A stretch of DNA of 60,938 nucleotides, from NCBI GenBank assembly GCA_039801905.1, contig JBDRVQ010000006.1:1-60938 (forward strand). Reading direction: 5' to 3'. The notes under the pieces were generated by a model, which was given only the letters and a program-made list of their open reading frames with translations, had not been told where the DNA came from and made no database searches. The DNA comes from a candidate division WOR-3 bacterium. Its GTDB lineage: Bacteria; Hydrothermota; Tepidihabitantia; Tepidihabitantales; JBDRVQ01. Numbering within the stretch: the first letter of the stretch is position 1; each line of letters begins with the position of its first letter. A program made the position numbers and the translations under genes. Shown one piece after another: positions 10,001-18,664 of this stretch.

Positions 10001-12867
10001 TCAACTCCGGAAACAGTGTCAAGTCCACTATCTTCACCGAGGAGAACATCTAAAATCCCATTTCGATTTCGGTCTTCGGTATCAAAGTAGTTGTTGTAAC
10101 CAACAATTCTTCCATCCTTTGTCCTTCTTGGGATATCCTCTTCCACAGTGGTGGCGATTGCAATTTTCAGTTTTCCCAAACCGGAAGAGGAACGGAAGAT
10201 TCCTTCCAAGTATTCCAAATTTCGGATATCAACTCCACCCCGAATTCCGGTCATAAACCCCGCCCAAGAAGAAGAGTTGTCAGGTTGAAAGATAACTCTT
10301 AAAAAGTCAACCATCTCCTCTCTTTCTTCTTTTACCCTCGGACCAAAGATGGAATCCTTCCGGATCCTACGATTCGTCCAAAGGAGGGGGTTTTTAGCAA
10401 ATTTTGCGGTATCCATATCCACGGGAACTGAAGCGAAAAACCAATTTACCGCATTTAAGTCAATCTTTTCTGAAATTACTACCCCTTCAAAATCATCAAC
10501 ATAAGCCACACCAAAGGTATTAGGGTTAGGAAGTGATGTCGCAATTTCCCCAGAGAAAGAAACCTCAGTTGGTGCTTGGGCGCGGACTAAGGGAAGTCGG
10601 TTAAGGAAATCGGTAAAACCTTCATTTTTATAACTGTAACTCAAATCCCCCTCCCAAATCATCCTTTGGAAAGGTTCGGAACCTAATGTTGGTCTCTCCT
10701 GGGGACTCATCTCCGAGCGATAAAAAAGGCTCGTACCAATCTTGCCGTTCTCCAAAAACTTTCCTTCTGCCCGCAGGCCAAGTACCGAACGGGAGACCGC
10801 CATAAATAACGGCAAATACTCATAAGTCACCTTTATTTCCGCATCGGGAGGTAATGGTTTCAAAAAAGTAATTTCCCCTTTCTCGTAATCAACCCGATAA
10901 TCCACGCCCGGCTCTTGTTCCGTCCCGTTCACATAAACTTTTACTGTTCCCTCCTCTACATCCGGACCGATAGAAATTGTCTTCGTCAGGGTTGTATATT
11001 TTACCAAAATGTAATATTTACCACCCTGACCCGGCTGTAAGACATCAGTGGTGTAAATCACTGTATCGCGAACCGAAAGTTCTGAAAGGGCAAAAGGTTT
11101 TGGATATGGAAAGACTAAAAGTCCAAGAGTTGGTAAAAATTGGGGATAACCAATTTGCCCGTCACCATCCGGATCTAAACCAGTAATCTGGAGAAAGGTC
11201 TTTCCCGTTCTCGGTTCTCCTTCAATATCAATATCGGGCTCATCACGGAATATCTTCACCTCCTCTAACTTTACTTTACTCTCCCTTAATTGATAGATAT
11301 TTCTTAAAGTTAAATCCCAAGTTTTGCTCTGAGGGGTATAACGAAACGCCTTCAAAAGTTTTAAGACAATTAGGGAATCTTGAAATCTATACCCACCAAC
11401 CGTATCATCATTTCCAGTGATGTAAGTACAGGCTAACCATCCACCGCTCACATCTCGGAGCATTTCTAAAATGACTTCTCCTTCCCGAAAAGTGTGTAAA
11501 CGGTAATCCTTATTACCCTCCAAAAGGGTGAAACTTCCTTTTCGATAATCGTTCCGGAAATCGGGATTGGGTAGAGTATCCTCAGGATTCTCTGGGTTGA
11601 TCGTGGCAATCGCCCGAATTTTCCCCGTTCCGTAAGGCTGATTGTCATCGTAATAAAGATATAACTCTTTAATTCCTACACTATCACCTAAAAGAAAGAA
11701 GCGGCCCTTAACAAAATCATAATCATAAATGGTATCAGCGTAAAAAGATGCCTTCCCCTTAAACTCTTTGGTCTGAGGTTGAGATTGTTCCCGAGAGGCA
11801 ATAGCCCATAGGTCAATCCCTCCGACTTTTGCCTGGCTAGAAACACCAAAAAGACCCTTGCGCGTTGGAATATCGCCGGTAAAGGCAGTTCGGGGAATGG
11901 AAAGTTGCGTCTCTCCTAATTCCACCTTCTGGATAATATCATCTTCTCCTCCGGTATACTCCAATTTCACCTTATTTTTGGCTTCTAATTCTCTTTGCGA
12001 ACTGTGGTCAATAAAAATCTTCGTCCTTTCCCCAATACTCCCTTGAAGATTTAAGTTCAAAATCTGCTCCATTTTCAACTCCGGAAAGAGGGGCGTTCTG
12101 CGACCCGTTTCTGTCGCCCCGCTTAAAACAGTGGACCGCCCCCCAATAGTAATTCGGTTGTCACCCGAGATATTAATTCGGGATTCGCCAATTAATGGAA
12201 CTTTAGGAATCTCAATCTCCGGAATTAAACCCGCGACGCCAACCCTCCCCCTCTCTTGAATTCTCTTTGTCTCACCCTCCTGCATCAGACCACTCCGGAG
12301 ATCTTTCGTCATTTTATATGCCAGATATTCAGAAATGGTCATCACCTTCACCGTTCCCAAATAGATAGTATCTAAGTAACGGTCAAAAAATACCCAACCC
12401 AAATTATAATCAACTCTTTCCAAAATCGTCTCCCTTTTCCGAAGTTCCCAAGGGAATGGAAATAGGGTCTCAGAAAAAGTACTGGGAACTTCCTCCAAGA
12501 GGATATTCTCCCTACTTTCCCTTTCTGCCTTAAAAGGGATAGTGTCTAATTTTGATTCTTCCTTGGAAATTATCTCCGGCTTCTTTTCTGAAGGAAAAGT
12601 TTTTGCCCCTCGCCCAGATTCTTCCTGTTTGGGTGCCAATCCTATCTCCGGATAGACTATTGACTCCTTTCTCGGGGCGAACTTCTCGGTCTCCGGGGTT
12701 GGGACAATAGTTTCCAATAGTGGTTTTTCTATTTTCGGTACCGACTCTAATCTTGTCCTTTCTTTCGCCGAAGGAGTTGGTTTTGGCTTTCTAAGAAAGA
12801 TTTTCCCGAGGAAGTAAAAGAAAGTTATAAAGAGAAGAAAAAGTAAAAAGAATTTCAAACCCTTCAT
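7045..12867 (-). CDS. sprA: SprA/Sov-family T9SS outer-membrane translocon
   Basis: A 1940-residue protein, a little shorter than Bacteroidetes SprA. It forms the giant beta-barrel pore through which type IX cargo crosses the outer membrane. It starts with a hydrophobic anchor (residues ~5-24) and a Pro/Glu-rich spacer to ~130. The SprA-like region then carries the ISGDNRITIGG, IFIDHSSQ and GDIPTRKGLFG signatures. Around residues 930-990 lies an Asp/Gly/Asn-rich stretch (DRNRNGILD, DIDGNGYSP) that could bind calcium. The last ~700 residues alternate as barrel strands and end in an aromatic residue (ILFRF), as outer-membrane proteins do. It overlaps dxs by ATGA at 12864-12867 and so ends the long htrA operon. 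The three sorting-domain proteins in this window are plausible clients. PorV, PorK/L/M/N and PorU are not present here. Confidence 0.9.
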   Translation of the reverse strand: MKGLKFFLLFLLFITFFYFLGKIFLRKPKPTPSAKERTRLESVPKIEKPLLETIVPTPETEKFAPRKESIVYPEIGLAPKQEESGRGAKTFPSEKKPEIISKEESKLDTIPFKAERESRENILLEEVPSTFSETLFPFPWELRKRETILERVDYNLGWVFFDRYLDTIYLGTVKVMTISEYLAYKMTKDLRSGLMQEGETKRIQERGRVGVAGLIPEIEIPKVPLIGESRINISGDNRITIGGRSTVLSGATETGRRTPLFPELKMEQILNLNLQGSIGERTKIFIDHSSQRELEAKNKVKLEYTGGEDDIIQKVELGETQLSIPRTAFTGDIPTRKGLFGVSSQAKVGGIDLWAIASREQSQPQTKEFKGKASFYADTIYDYDFVKGRFFLLGDSVGIKELYLYYDDNQPYGTGKIRAIATINPENPEDTLPNPDFRNDYRKGSFTLLEGNKDYRLHTFREGEVILEMLRDVSGGWLACTYITGNDDTVGGYRFQDSLIVLKLLKAFRYTPQSKTWDLTLRNIYQLRESKVKLEEVKIFRDEPDIDIEGEPRTGKTFLQITGLDPDGDGQIGYPQFLPTLGLLVFPYPKPFALSELSVRDTVIYTTDVLQPGQGGKYYILVKYTTLTKTISIGPDVEEGTVKVYVNGTEQEPGVDYRVDYEKGEITFLKPLPPDAEIKVTYEYLPLFMAVSRSVLGLRAEGKFLENGKIGTSLFYRSEMSPQERPTLGSEPFQRMIWEGDLSYSYKNEGFTDFLNRLPLVRAQAPTEVSFSGEIATSLPNPNTFGVAYVDDFEGVVISEKIDLNAVNWFFASVPVDMDTAKFAKNPLLWTNRRIRKDSIFGPRVKEEREEMVDFLRVIFQPDNSSSWAGFMTGIRGGVDIRNLEYLEGIFRSSSGLGKLKIAIATTVEEDIPRRTKDGRIVGYNNYFDTEDRNRNGILDVLLGEDSGLDTVSGVDGQGIPGDDGNDDYDPNYNPQGTEGNRRLDSEDIDGNGYSPRGDNHYYEYEISLSDTIYFTSLVNNWRIFRIPLRQWTKKVGSPQDQDIRVVRLVFTDFAKGETIDFYQLELTGNKWRGFKIEGPIRGRQPNNEGPGWDTLGPEISPDTQEVIKVYQISVENDTSYNSPFELKRDAFGKKEKEASLALFFQNLRVQGRIIVPQVFYAKEDWRDYKKLKIYLHKDPNINPVFFIRMGQDSNNYYEFRSFIDRGRRVPGTDGLWYEFEISFDTLQLVRSGEIKGDYNFFGNPTLAEVKYIALGVENPYPERISGCIWFDDIRLVSPYAERGLGYQSYFRFSLSDLANFSLSLSYLDPNFVRLSEGGGVKTGNYTFNQGYSFNANLDRFLPPSWQVSLPLTYSRNVSSLIPKFHPVSPDRRLTKESPAAESAKGKGFSESWGTSIRKGKSGNKFLNYTLEALSFVWSRSKSFSQQMLSTDTSFRTSSGINYAISPNLTFELGKTEISFFPQNISFGIGYASSRTRRETKIPRLEGKVDTLRDSSRTKNGAFSFSTGYSPIEDLNFEYSENQGRDFYGVSEEGKTKRFGLETDRERNFGVSYSLELWDILNPNFDYNGGYNESRMRKRDTILTRRTFDNEGEFRIDTDLNLSELFNKLLGEEGKSGSSRSETTGREKEGFFRKFASFFKRLEPFDLSYSIGRSSEFPSAYSSPPLLYQLGFIDQFKAGETLKTPLNREIDNRFSLSSKLNLGDLGINYSYENSRERSYTSGTGQGSYGVIWPSLSITLSKVERFLKKWATSSNLSFGYQKSRDKSGQLLPSGKLSERGLRLGERNSFSPLIGWQTTWKKRINTNFNLNYSLTADNVYLTGPENISRTETKEGGFDFSISHAFSAPRGIKILFLPKIKLTQEMTLSWDVRYSRRKSEKVEVGIRTPIGSDENISTRLSASYRVSSALDAGANIGYSSFHNLVTRLRSQSVEINFWILFRF

Positions 12868-14747
12868 AAGAATAAGTGCTTTCTTATCTCCTTGACCAAT
12901 TCTTCTACCCCTAAGCCAAATTTTTTAAGGAGAATTTCTCGCTCGCCGTGTTCTATGAATAATGGAGGGAGCCCAAAACGAGTAATTTCTATCCGATAAC
13001 CCCGTTCTTGATAGAACTCTAAAAGTGCCGAGCCAAATCCACCGGGAAGCACATTTTCCTCTAATGTAAAAAGTTTTTTATATTTCCTTGCCAAATGGCC
13101 AAAAAAATCTTCGGCTAAAGGCTTCACAAATCGGGCATTAATCACACCTATTGACAATCCTTCCTCAGCCAATCTCTGCGAAACCATCTCCGCAATATTT
13201 ACCGCATAACCAATCCCGATGAGAGCAAAATCTGAACCTTCCTTCTCTATTACCCCTTTGCCCAACTCCACCGGAGGAGGAAAATTATGATGAAGAGTAT
13301 TTTTTCCTCCTCCCTTTGGATAGCGCAAGGCAATTGGGAAAGAAAGGTTCTCTACCGCCCAGATTAACATCAATCTCATCTCGGTCTCATCCTTCGGTGC
13401 CATAACGACAAGGTTCGGAAGAAAACGGAGATAAGAGAAATCAAATATTCCTTGGTGGGTTTCACCATCTTCCCCAACAATCCCTCCTCGGTCAATAGCA
13501 AAAAGAACCGGAAGGTTTTGGAGGCAAATATTATAAATCAATTGATCATACGCCCGGGGTAAAAAAGGGGAATAGATTGCCACAACCGGCTTTAAACCAG
13601 AAAGGGCGAGACCGCTCGCGAAATTTAAGGAAAATTGCTCGCAAATTCCACAGTCAAAAAAACGCTCCGGAAATTTCTCCCGAAATTCCATAAGGCCACT
13701 GCCTAAGCACATTCCGGGAGTGATGACCACCAATTTCTCATCCTTTTCCGCTAATGTCAAAAGGGTCTTGCCCAAAATTTCCGAAAAACCCTTTGGGTTT
13801 AAGTTTCCAAAATCTATTTTTTTTATCTCCTTTAACGGACCAACCCCGTGAAAAAATTCCGGGTTTCTTTCCGCTGGCGGAAATCCTTTGCCTTTTTTTG
13901 TCACGACATGGACTAAAATTGGGCCCGAAAAATTTTTAATTCGGCTAAAAGCATCAATCAAAATTTTAAGATTATGACCATCCAAAGGACCAAAATAGCG
14001 AAAACCTAATTCTTCAAAGATTAATGAGGGGACAAATAGATTTTTCAAACCCTCCTCCAATTTCTTCGCCCACTTCCTTGCCCGGGTGGTGAGGTTCTTG
14101 GGCAAATGCCCCAAAAGGTTCCAGACATCGCTTTTTAGTCGATTGTAAACCTGCCCGGTTATTACCCGATTGAGATAGGTAGCCAGTGCCCCATCACTTT
14201 TGGCGATTGACATTTCGTTATCGTTCAAAACAATAATGATATCCTTTTTCAGGGAGCCAGAAAGATTCAAACCCTCAAACCCGACCCCCGAAGAGAGAGA
14301 GCCATCCCCAATAACAACAATCACTCTCTGTTTATTAGCCAGACCCTTCTTCTCCAATGCCGTAGCAATCCCTAAACCGACCGCAATCGCATCCCCCGAA
14401 TGACCGCTGTCAAAAATATCAAAAGGACTTTCTTTCCTCTTCGGAAAACCGGAAAGCCCCTGATAGCGACGCAAGGTTGGGAAAAGAGGCCTTCGGCCAG
14501 TAACTATTTTATGGGTGTAGCACTGATGTCCAACATCCCAAATTATCTTATCCTCCGGAGCATTAAAAACATAGTGTAAAGCCAAAGTCAATTCCACAAC
14601 CCCTAAGTTAGGAGCTAAATGGCCCCCATTTTGAGAGACCACTTGGATAATCTCTTCCCTAATTTCTTCCGCTAAACTAGTAAGTTCTTTTAACGAAAGT
14701 TTTTTCAAATCGGCGACCGAATTAATCCGAGGAAGAATTTTATCCAT
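12864..14747 (-). CDS. dxs: 1-deoxy-D-xylulose-5-phosphate synthase
   Basis: Condenses pyruvate and glyceraldehyde 3-phosphate, the first step of the MEP isoprenoid pathway, with thiamine diphosphate. The thiamine site is seen as GDGSLSSG followed by Asn in FEGLNLSG. The substrate histidine region GHQCYTHK is near residue 73, and the transketolase-like second half has GICEQFSLNFASG and DRGG. The expected length is ~620; the start at 14747 gives 627 residues, whereas the longer TTG start adds seven unconserved residues. It overlaps the end of ispA by 8 bp and couples to sprA by ATGA. Placed with ispA, it supplies and uses the same isoprenoid precursors. Confidence 0.95.
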   Translation of the reverse strand: MDKILPRINSVADLKKLSLKELTSLAEEIREEIIQVVSQNGGHLAPNLGVVELTLALHYVFNAPEDKIIWDVGHQCYTHKIVTGRRPLFPTLRRYQGLSGFPKRKESPFDIFDSGHSGDAIAVGLGIATALEKKGLANKQRVIVVIGDGSLSSGVGFEGLNLSGSLKKDIIIVLNDNEMSIAKSDGALATYLNRVITGQVYNRLKSDVWNLLGHLPKNLTTRARKWAKKLEEGLKNLFVPSLIFEELGFRYFGPLDGHNLKILIDAFSRIKNFSGPILVHVVTKKGKGFPPAERNPEFFHGVGPLKEIKKIDFGNLNPKGFSEILGKTLLTLAEKDEKLVVITPGMCLGSGLMEFREKFPERFFDCGICEQFSLNFASGLALSGLKPVVAIYSPFLPRAYDQLIYNICLQNLPVLFAIDRGGIVGEDGETHQGIFDFSYLRFLPNLVVMAPKDETEMRLMLIWAVENLSFPIALRYPKGGGKNTLHHNFPPPVELGKGVIEKEGSDFALIGIGYAVNIAEMVSQRLAEEGLSIGVINARFVKPLAEDFFGHLARKYKKLFTLEENVLPGGFGSALLEFYQERGYRIEITRFGLPPLFIEHGEREILLKKFGLGVEELVKEIRKHLFL

Positions 14748-15564
14748 TTTCCAACATCTCGTTGACAATTTTTAAGACGGGAGCAAATTTCTTTCCTAAC
14801 TTCTTAAAAGAAGAAATCGCCTTCTGACGATACCGCTCTTTTAATTGGGCTGTCTTCCCCCTTCCCCAAATCCGCACCAGACCGTCATTATCCTTCAAAT
14901 CATCCGCCAGTTGAAAAGCGAACCCAAAGGCAGAAGCCCCCTCTCTCAAAAAACGGAGCCTCTCTCTTTTCAATCCCCCCAGGATCGCTCCTACCATAAG
15001 CGAGGCGGTAATTAAAGCCGCGGTCTTCCTTTCGCACACCTTCTGATAGTAGCGGAAAGCGGCTCCACCATTCGGAGTGGGTGGAGTTACCAACTCCATA
15101 ATTTGTCCAGCAACCATCCCCTCAGCCCCGCAGGCTTTTAAGATCTCCTCAATCGCCTTCTGCCAATTTTTCTCTCCCTTTGTCTTTAGGGAGCGAAAGA
15201 GAAGTTCAAAAGCCAAAGTTAATAGATAATCACCTACTAAAATCGCTACCCCTTCCCCAAATACGCGATGGAGAGTTGGTTTACCTCTTCGCATCTCATC
15301 GTCATCAATCGCCGGTAGGTCATCATGAACAAGTGAGAAGGAATGTATCATCTCCAAGGCAGCAGCGAAAGGTAAAATTTTCCTCGTTGATTTACCACCA
15401 GCAGCAAAATAGGAAAGAAGACAGAGTACCGGTCGGAGCCGTTTACCACCCGGAAAGAGAGCATATTCTACGCCCCGTTGCAATTCCTTAGGGCAATTCT
15501 TTAAGTTTTTAATTACCCCCCTTAAATAAGATTCAAACATTGACCGGCAGCGCTCAATCTTCAT
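14740..15564 (-). CDS. ispA: Farnesyl/geranylgeranyl diphosphate synthase
   Basis: Chain-elongating prenyltransferase that joins IPP to allylic diphosphates to make C15-C20 precursors of quinones and cell-wall lipid carriers. The first aspartate-rich motif is DDLPAID at 81-87, of the DDx4D form typical of bacterial FPP synthases. The second is DDLKD at 221-225. FPGGKRLRP at 37-45 binds IPP. After the second motif the sequence is slightly degenerate: the usual Lys-x-x-x-Asp-x-x-x-Gly-Lys reads WGRGKTAQL. Chain length cannot be told by eye. The ATG at 15564 has a GGGAGG site 8 bp upstream and overlaps folD by 11 bp. It sits in an operon with dxs. Confidence 0.9.
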   Translation of the reverse strand: MKIERCRSMFESYLRGVIKNLKNCPKELQRGVEYALFPGGKRLRPVLCLLSYFAAGGKSTRKILPFAAALEMIHSFSLVHDDLPAIDDDEMRRGKPTLHRVFGEGVAILVGDYLLTLAFELLFRSLKTKGEKNWQKAIEEILKACGAEGMVAGQIMELVTPPTPNGGAAFRYYQKVCERKTAALITASLMVGAILGGLKRERLRFLREGASAFGFAFQLADDLKDNDGLVRIWGRGKTAQLKERYRQKAISSFKKLGKKFAPVLKIVNEMLENG

Positions 15565-16435
15565 CTAATAATCCTCCCTGCCTTTTTGCCGCCAGTACTG
15601 TATTTTTCAAAAGCATCGTCACCGTCATCGGACCAACCCCACCGGGAACCGGCGAAATGAATCTTGCCTTTTCGGCACAACTCTCAAAATCACAATCACC
15701 AACTATCTTCTCTTCACCTTTCTCTTTCACCTTAGAAATACCACAATCAACAACCACCGCCCCTTCTTTAATCATCTCCCCTTTTAAAAATTTTGCCTTA
15801 CCCATCCCTAAAATGACGATATCCGCACGAGAGGTGTAAGAGGTTATGTCCGGCGTTAGAGTGTGACAAACTGTTACTGTGGCATCAATCCCTTTTCGTA
15901 AAAGGAGATTGGCTAAGGGTTTCCCCACCAATTCTCCTCTTCCCACAATCACCACATTCTTTCCTTTTATTTCTACTCCATAATACTGGAGAAGTTCTAA
16001 GACACCTAAAGGGGTGCAAGGGAAGAAGTACGGCTCACCAGAAAGCAAAAGACCCAAATTGGTGGGCGTAAGACCGTCCACATCCTTTTTGGGGTCAAGA
16101 ATGGCAAAAACCTCACGTTTTCTTATTCCTTCCGGTAAAGGAAGTTGGATTAAAATTCCGGAGGTCTTTTCTTCCTGATTCCACTCCCTAATTAGTGCCA
16201 AAACCTTCTCCTCGGGCACATCCGCCGGTAGTCTCTCGGTATAAGTTCTAATTCCCACCCGGGCGCAGGCATTCTCTTTATTCCTAACATAGATGAGAGA
16301 AGGGGGAAAGGAACCGACTAAAAGGACTTTGAGAAAAGGAGAAATTCCCTTTTCCTTTAAGGAAAGGATCTCTTTTATTAAATCTTCCCTTATTCTTTCC
16401 GAAACAACTCGGCCATCAAGTAATTCCGCGGACAT
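15554..16435 (-). CDS. folD: Bifunctional methylene-THF dehydrogenase/methenyl-THF cyclohydrolase
   Basis: Interconverts 5,10-methylene-THF and 10-formyl-THF, linking to Fhs encoded at 58.2-59.8 kb. The catalytic tyrosine and lysine are in YVRNKENAC (Lys at ~53), the substrate loop is DVDGLTPTN near 120, the Rossmann signature is VIVGRGELVGKP, and PVPGGVGPMT closes the family pattern. Length (293) is typical. The ATG at 16435 is the best start by alignment to the family, but the strong GAGGAGG site lies ~20 nt away, in front of a tiny ATG-GCA-ACT-TAA frame. It is within the htrA-sprA operon. Confidence 0.93.
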   Translation of the reverse strand: MSAELLDGRVVSERIREDLIKEILSLKEKGISPFLKVLLVGSFPPSLIYVRNKENACARVGIRTYTERLPADVPEEKVLALIREWNQEEKTSGILIQLPLPEGIRKREVFAILDPKKDVDGLTPTNLGLLLSGEPYFFPCTPLGVLELLQYYGVEIKGKNVVIVGRGELVGKPLANLLLRKGIDATVTVCHTLTPDITSYTSRADIVILGMGKAKFLKGEMIKEGAVVVDCGISKVKEKGEEKIVGDCDFESCAEKARFISPVPGGVGPMTVTMLLKNTVLAAKRQGGLLDED

Positions 16436-16465
16436 CAAACATTAAGTTGCCATAATCCTCCTCAT

Positions 16466-17707
16466 TCAACCGTTATTTGCTTCTTTTAATCTCTCCACCT
16501 TTAAGACCATACCCGTAACATCTACTATCCTCACTTTCTCCCCTCTCTTTAGAAAACCGGATAAAGAAATACTATCCCAATATTCCCCTCGCACAAAGAC
16601 TCGCCCCCGCTCCGAAAAATCTTCTGCCGCCTCACCAATGAGATTAACCATCCCTTCCCTCCCAGTAACTACTTTTTGCCGGTGGGCTTTAATTCCCAAA
16701 GATATTACTAAAATGAAAAAGAAAATGGTAAAAATACTAACGATTACCACCAGGGGTGGCGAAAGGGGAAAATTAGCCTTCGGAAAAAGGAGAAAAGAAC
16801 CTAAAAGAAAAGAGAGTGCCGCCCCAATAGTGAGAAGACCGTAGGAAGTAATTTTTATTTCTAAAATGAGTAAGATGAAAGAGAGGGCAATCAAAGCCAA
16901 ACCCGCATAGTTGACAGGAATAATCTGGAAGGAATAAAGCGCCAAAATTAAAAGGAACCCTCCTAACACTCCGGGGAAAATTGCCCCAGGTGATTGTAGT
17001 TCAAAGATTATGCCGTACATACCTAAAACTAATAAAATATAGGCTAAATTGGGGTCTGTCAAGTAATGGAGGAAGGTCTCGCGCGGATTCATCGGAAAAT
17101 TCTTTTTTCTTTCAATTACCATCCCTTTAGTTTTTACCTTTTCTAAAAGTTCTTCTTCGGAATTTGCTAAAAAGTCAATCACCCCTTTCTCTAAGGCTTG
17201 TTCAGCGGTTAAAGTAACGCTCTTCCGTACCGCCTGCTCGGCAAAAGTCGTATCACGCCCTCTCACTTTGGCTAAGGAGATGAGATAAGCGACCGCATCG
17301 TTTTCTACTTTTTCTTTCATCTCTTCCGAAATCTCCTTTCCCCCAATCGCTACGGGATGGGCAGCACCGATTGAAGTTCCTTTAGCCATCGCCGCAAAGT
17401 GACTCGCCATCACAATAAATGTGCCCGCGGAAGCGGCTCTCGCCCCGGGTGGATAGACAAAAGTTAAAAAAGGAACCGGGGATTGGAGGATCCCCTGGCA
17501 AATTTCCCGCATCGCCAAATCCAATCCTCCCGGGGTATCCAATTTCAAAAGGAGGAGAGAAGCCGAATCCTCTTTTGCCTCTTTGAGGGCACGACCAATA
17601 TAATCTCTACTTGCCGGTCCAATTGCTCCTTTCAAAGTTAAGATGTAGACATCACCTTTGGCCCAAAGGGCAAAAGGAAGAAAAGAAAGAAATAATAAAA
17701 ATCTCAT
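16466..17707 (-). CDS. NfeD family membrane serine protease
   Basis: A 413-residue long-form NfeD (1510-N type). After a signal peptide (to ~Ala15) comes a ClpP-like protease domain. It has the GGL oxyanion region (DTPGGLDLAM), the nucleophile in A-S-A-G-T near residue 92, and the general-base lysine in KVENDAVAY. Four to five membrane helices follow (residues ~215-340). The C-terminal ~60 residues form an OB-fold (GREGMVNLIG, VFVRGEYWD). Family members cut membrane proteins such as stomatins and are often paired with a stomatin gene, which is missing here. Its neighbours htrA and an alternative sigma factor suggest an envelope-stress role. Confidence 0.9.
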   Translation of the reverse strand: MRFLLFLSFLPFALWAKGDVYILTLKGAIGPASRDYIGRALKEAKEDSASLLLLKLDTPGGLDLAMREICQGILQSPVPFLTFVYPPGARAASAGTFIVMASHFAAMAKGTSIGAAHPVAIGGKEISEEMKEKVENDAVAYLISLAKVRGRDTTFAEQAVRKSVTLTAEQALEKGVIDFLANSEEELLEKVKTKGMVIERKKNFPMNPRETFLHYLTDPNLAYILLVLGMYGIIFELQSPGAIFPGVLGGFLLILALYSFQIIPVNYAGLALIALSFILLILEIKITSYGLLTIGAALSFLLGSFLLFPKANFPLSPPLVVIVSIFTIFFFILVISLGIKAHRQKVVTGREGMVNLIGEAAEDFSERGRVFVRGEYWDSISLSGFLKRGEKVRIVDVTGMVLKVERLKEANNG

Positions 17708-17788
17708 CGCCTTCTTTCACCGGAAGCGATTAAAATATCAATAAAGAAATGCCTAAGAACTGAAACTTCTCCTTGGGATCGCATCTCT

Positions 17789-18637
17789 TTATACCAATCC
17801 CAAGATCAAACGGATATCTTCACTTCTGATCTTCTCTCGTAACTTCTTTAAGGCGCGTTTTTTAATCTGACGGACTGATTCCCGAGAAAGTCCTAAATCT
17901 TTGCCGATCTTTTGTAAACTCTGAGTTTTGCAATCCAAAAGACCAAAGTATCTCTCAATCACTTCCCTCTCCCGCGGCTGAAGGGTATTTAAGGCGGATT
18001 GGAGTTCTTCCCGAATTTCTTTTTTCCAGAAAATTTCTTCGGGCGAAGGAAAAGAGGGATTCAATAAAACTTCCGACAATTCCCGACCCTCCTGGGAGGA
18101 GCGGTCTTCTCTCTGGTCTAAGGAGATAAAGGGATTTTCCGAAAGGACAAGTAACTCCTCCAATTCTAAGGGCGAAACTCCTAAGGCCTGAGCCAATTCC
18201 TCTCGGGTTGGTGTTCGACCCAACTTCGTCGCAATTTTGGGAAAGAGGTTCAGCATCTTTTTTATCTGAAACTTCTTCATCGGGGGGATCCGAACAATCC
18301 CTCTATCCTCTAAGACCCGGAGGAGGCGGTAGTTGATCCGAAAGCGGGCAAAAAGGGAAAAACTCATCTTCTTCTTCGGATTAAAATCTCTTATCGCCTC
18401 CATCAAAGCGATGTTCCCCTCGTTCACCAAATCGGCTAAACTGATATCCGACCTCAAATATTTCTTACTGATGCTTACCACCAATCTCTGGTAGGCAAGA
18501 ATTAGTTTCTCCCGGGCCTTAATGTCTCCGTCCTTCGCCTTCATTAGAAGTTTTTCTTCCTCTTCGGGGGTAAGCATTTCCCACTTCGCCACTTCCTTGA
18601 GATAAGGAAGAAAACTCTTTTCAATTAGTGGCCGCAT
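17789..18637 (-). CDS. Sigma-70 family factor, alternative type
   Basis: RNA polymerase specificity subunit of 282 residues containing regions 1.2, 2, 3 and 4 but no 1.1. Region 1.2 is seen as YLKEVAKWEMLTPEEEE, core-binding region 2.1-2.2 as LVNEGNIALMEAI, region 3 as LGRTPTREELAQALG, and the region 4.2 helix-turn-helix as LGLSRESVRQIKKRALKKLR. Region 2.3-2.4 is unusual: where housekeeping factors have ATWWIRQAI, this reads ARFRINYRLL, without the tryptophans that melt the -10 element. It is therefore probably not the primary factor. It lies between htrA and nfeD, fitting control of an envelope regulon. A perfect 8-bp hairpin (17772-17779 with 17797-17804) surrounds its stop codon. Confidence 0.88.
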   Translation of the reverse strand: MRPLIEKSFLPYLKEVAKWEMLTPEEEEKLLMKAKDGDIKAREKLILAYQRLVVSISKKYLRSDISLADLVNEGNIALMEAIRDFNPKKKMSFSLFARFRINYRLLRVLEDRGIVRIPPMKKFQIKKMLNLFPKIATKLGRTPTREELAQALGVSPLELEELLVLSENPFISLDQREDRSSQEGRELSEVLLNPSFPSPEEIFWKKEIREELQSALNTLQPREREVIERYFGLLDCKTQSLQKIGKDLGLSRESVRQIKKRALKKLREKIRSEDIRLILGLV

Positions 18638-18664
18638 AATAATCGGCTTCTTTCACCGTTAAAA

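Noticed and set aside
9676-10053. Plus-strand frames inside sprA and other long genes
   Set aside because: They are shadows of the coding strand, without ribosome sites or recognisable domains.
17772-17804. Terminator at the end of the sigma-factor gene
   Set aside because: The 8-bp stem is perfect but encloses the stop codon and lacks a U-run; nfeD follows in the same operon.
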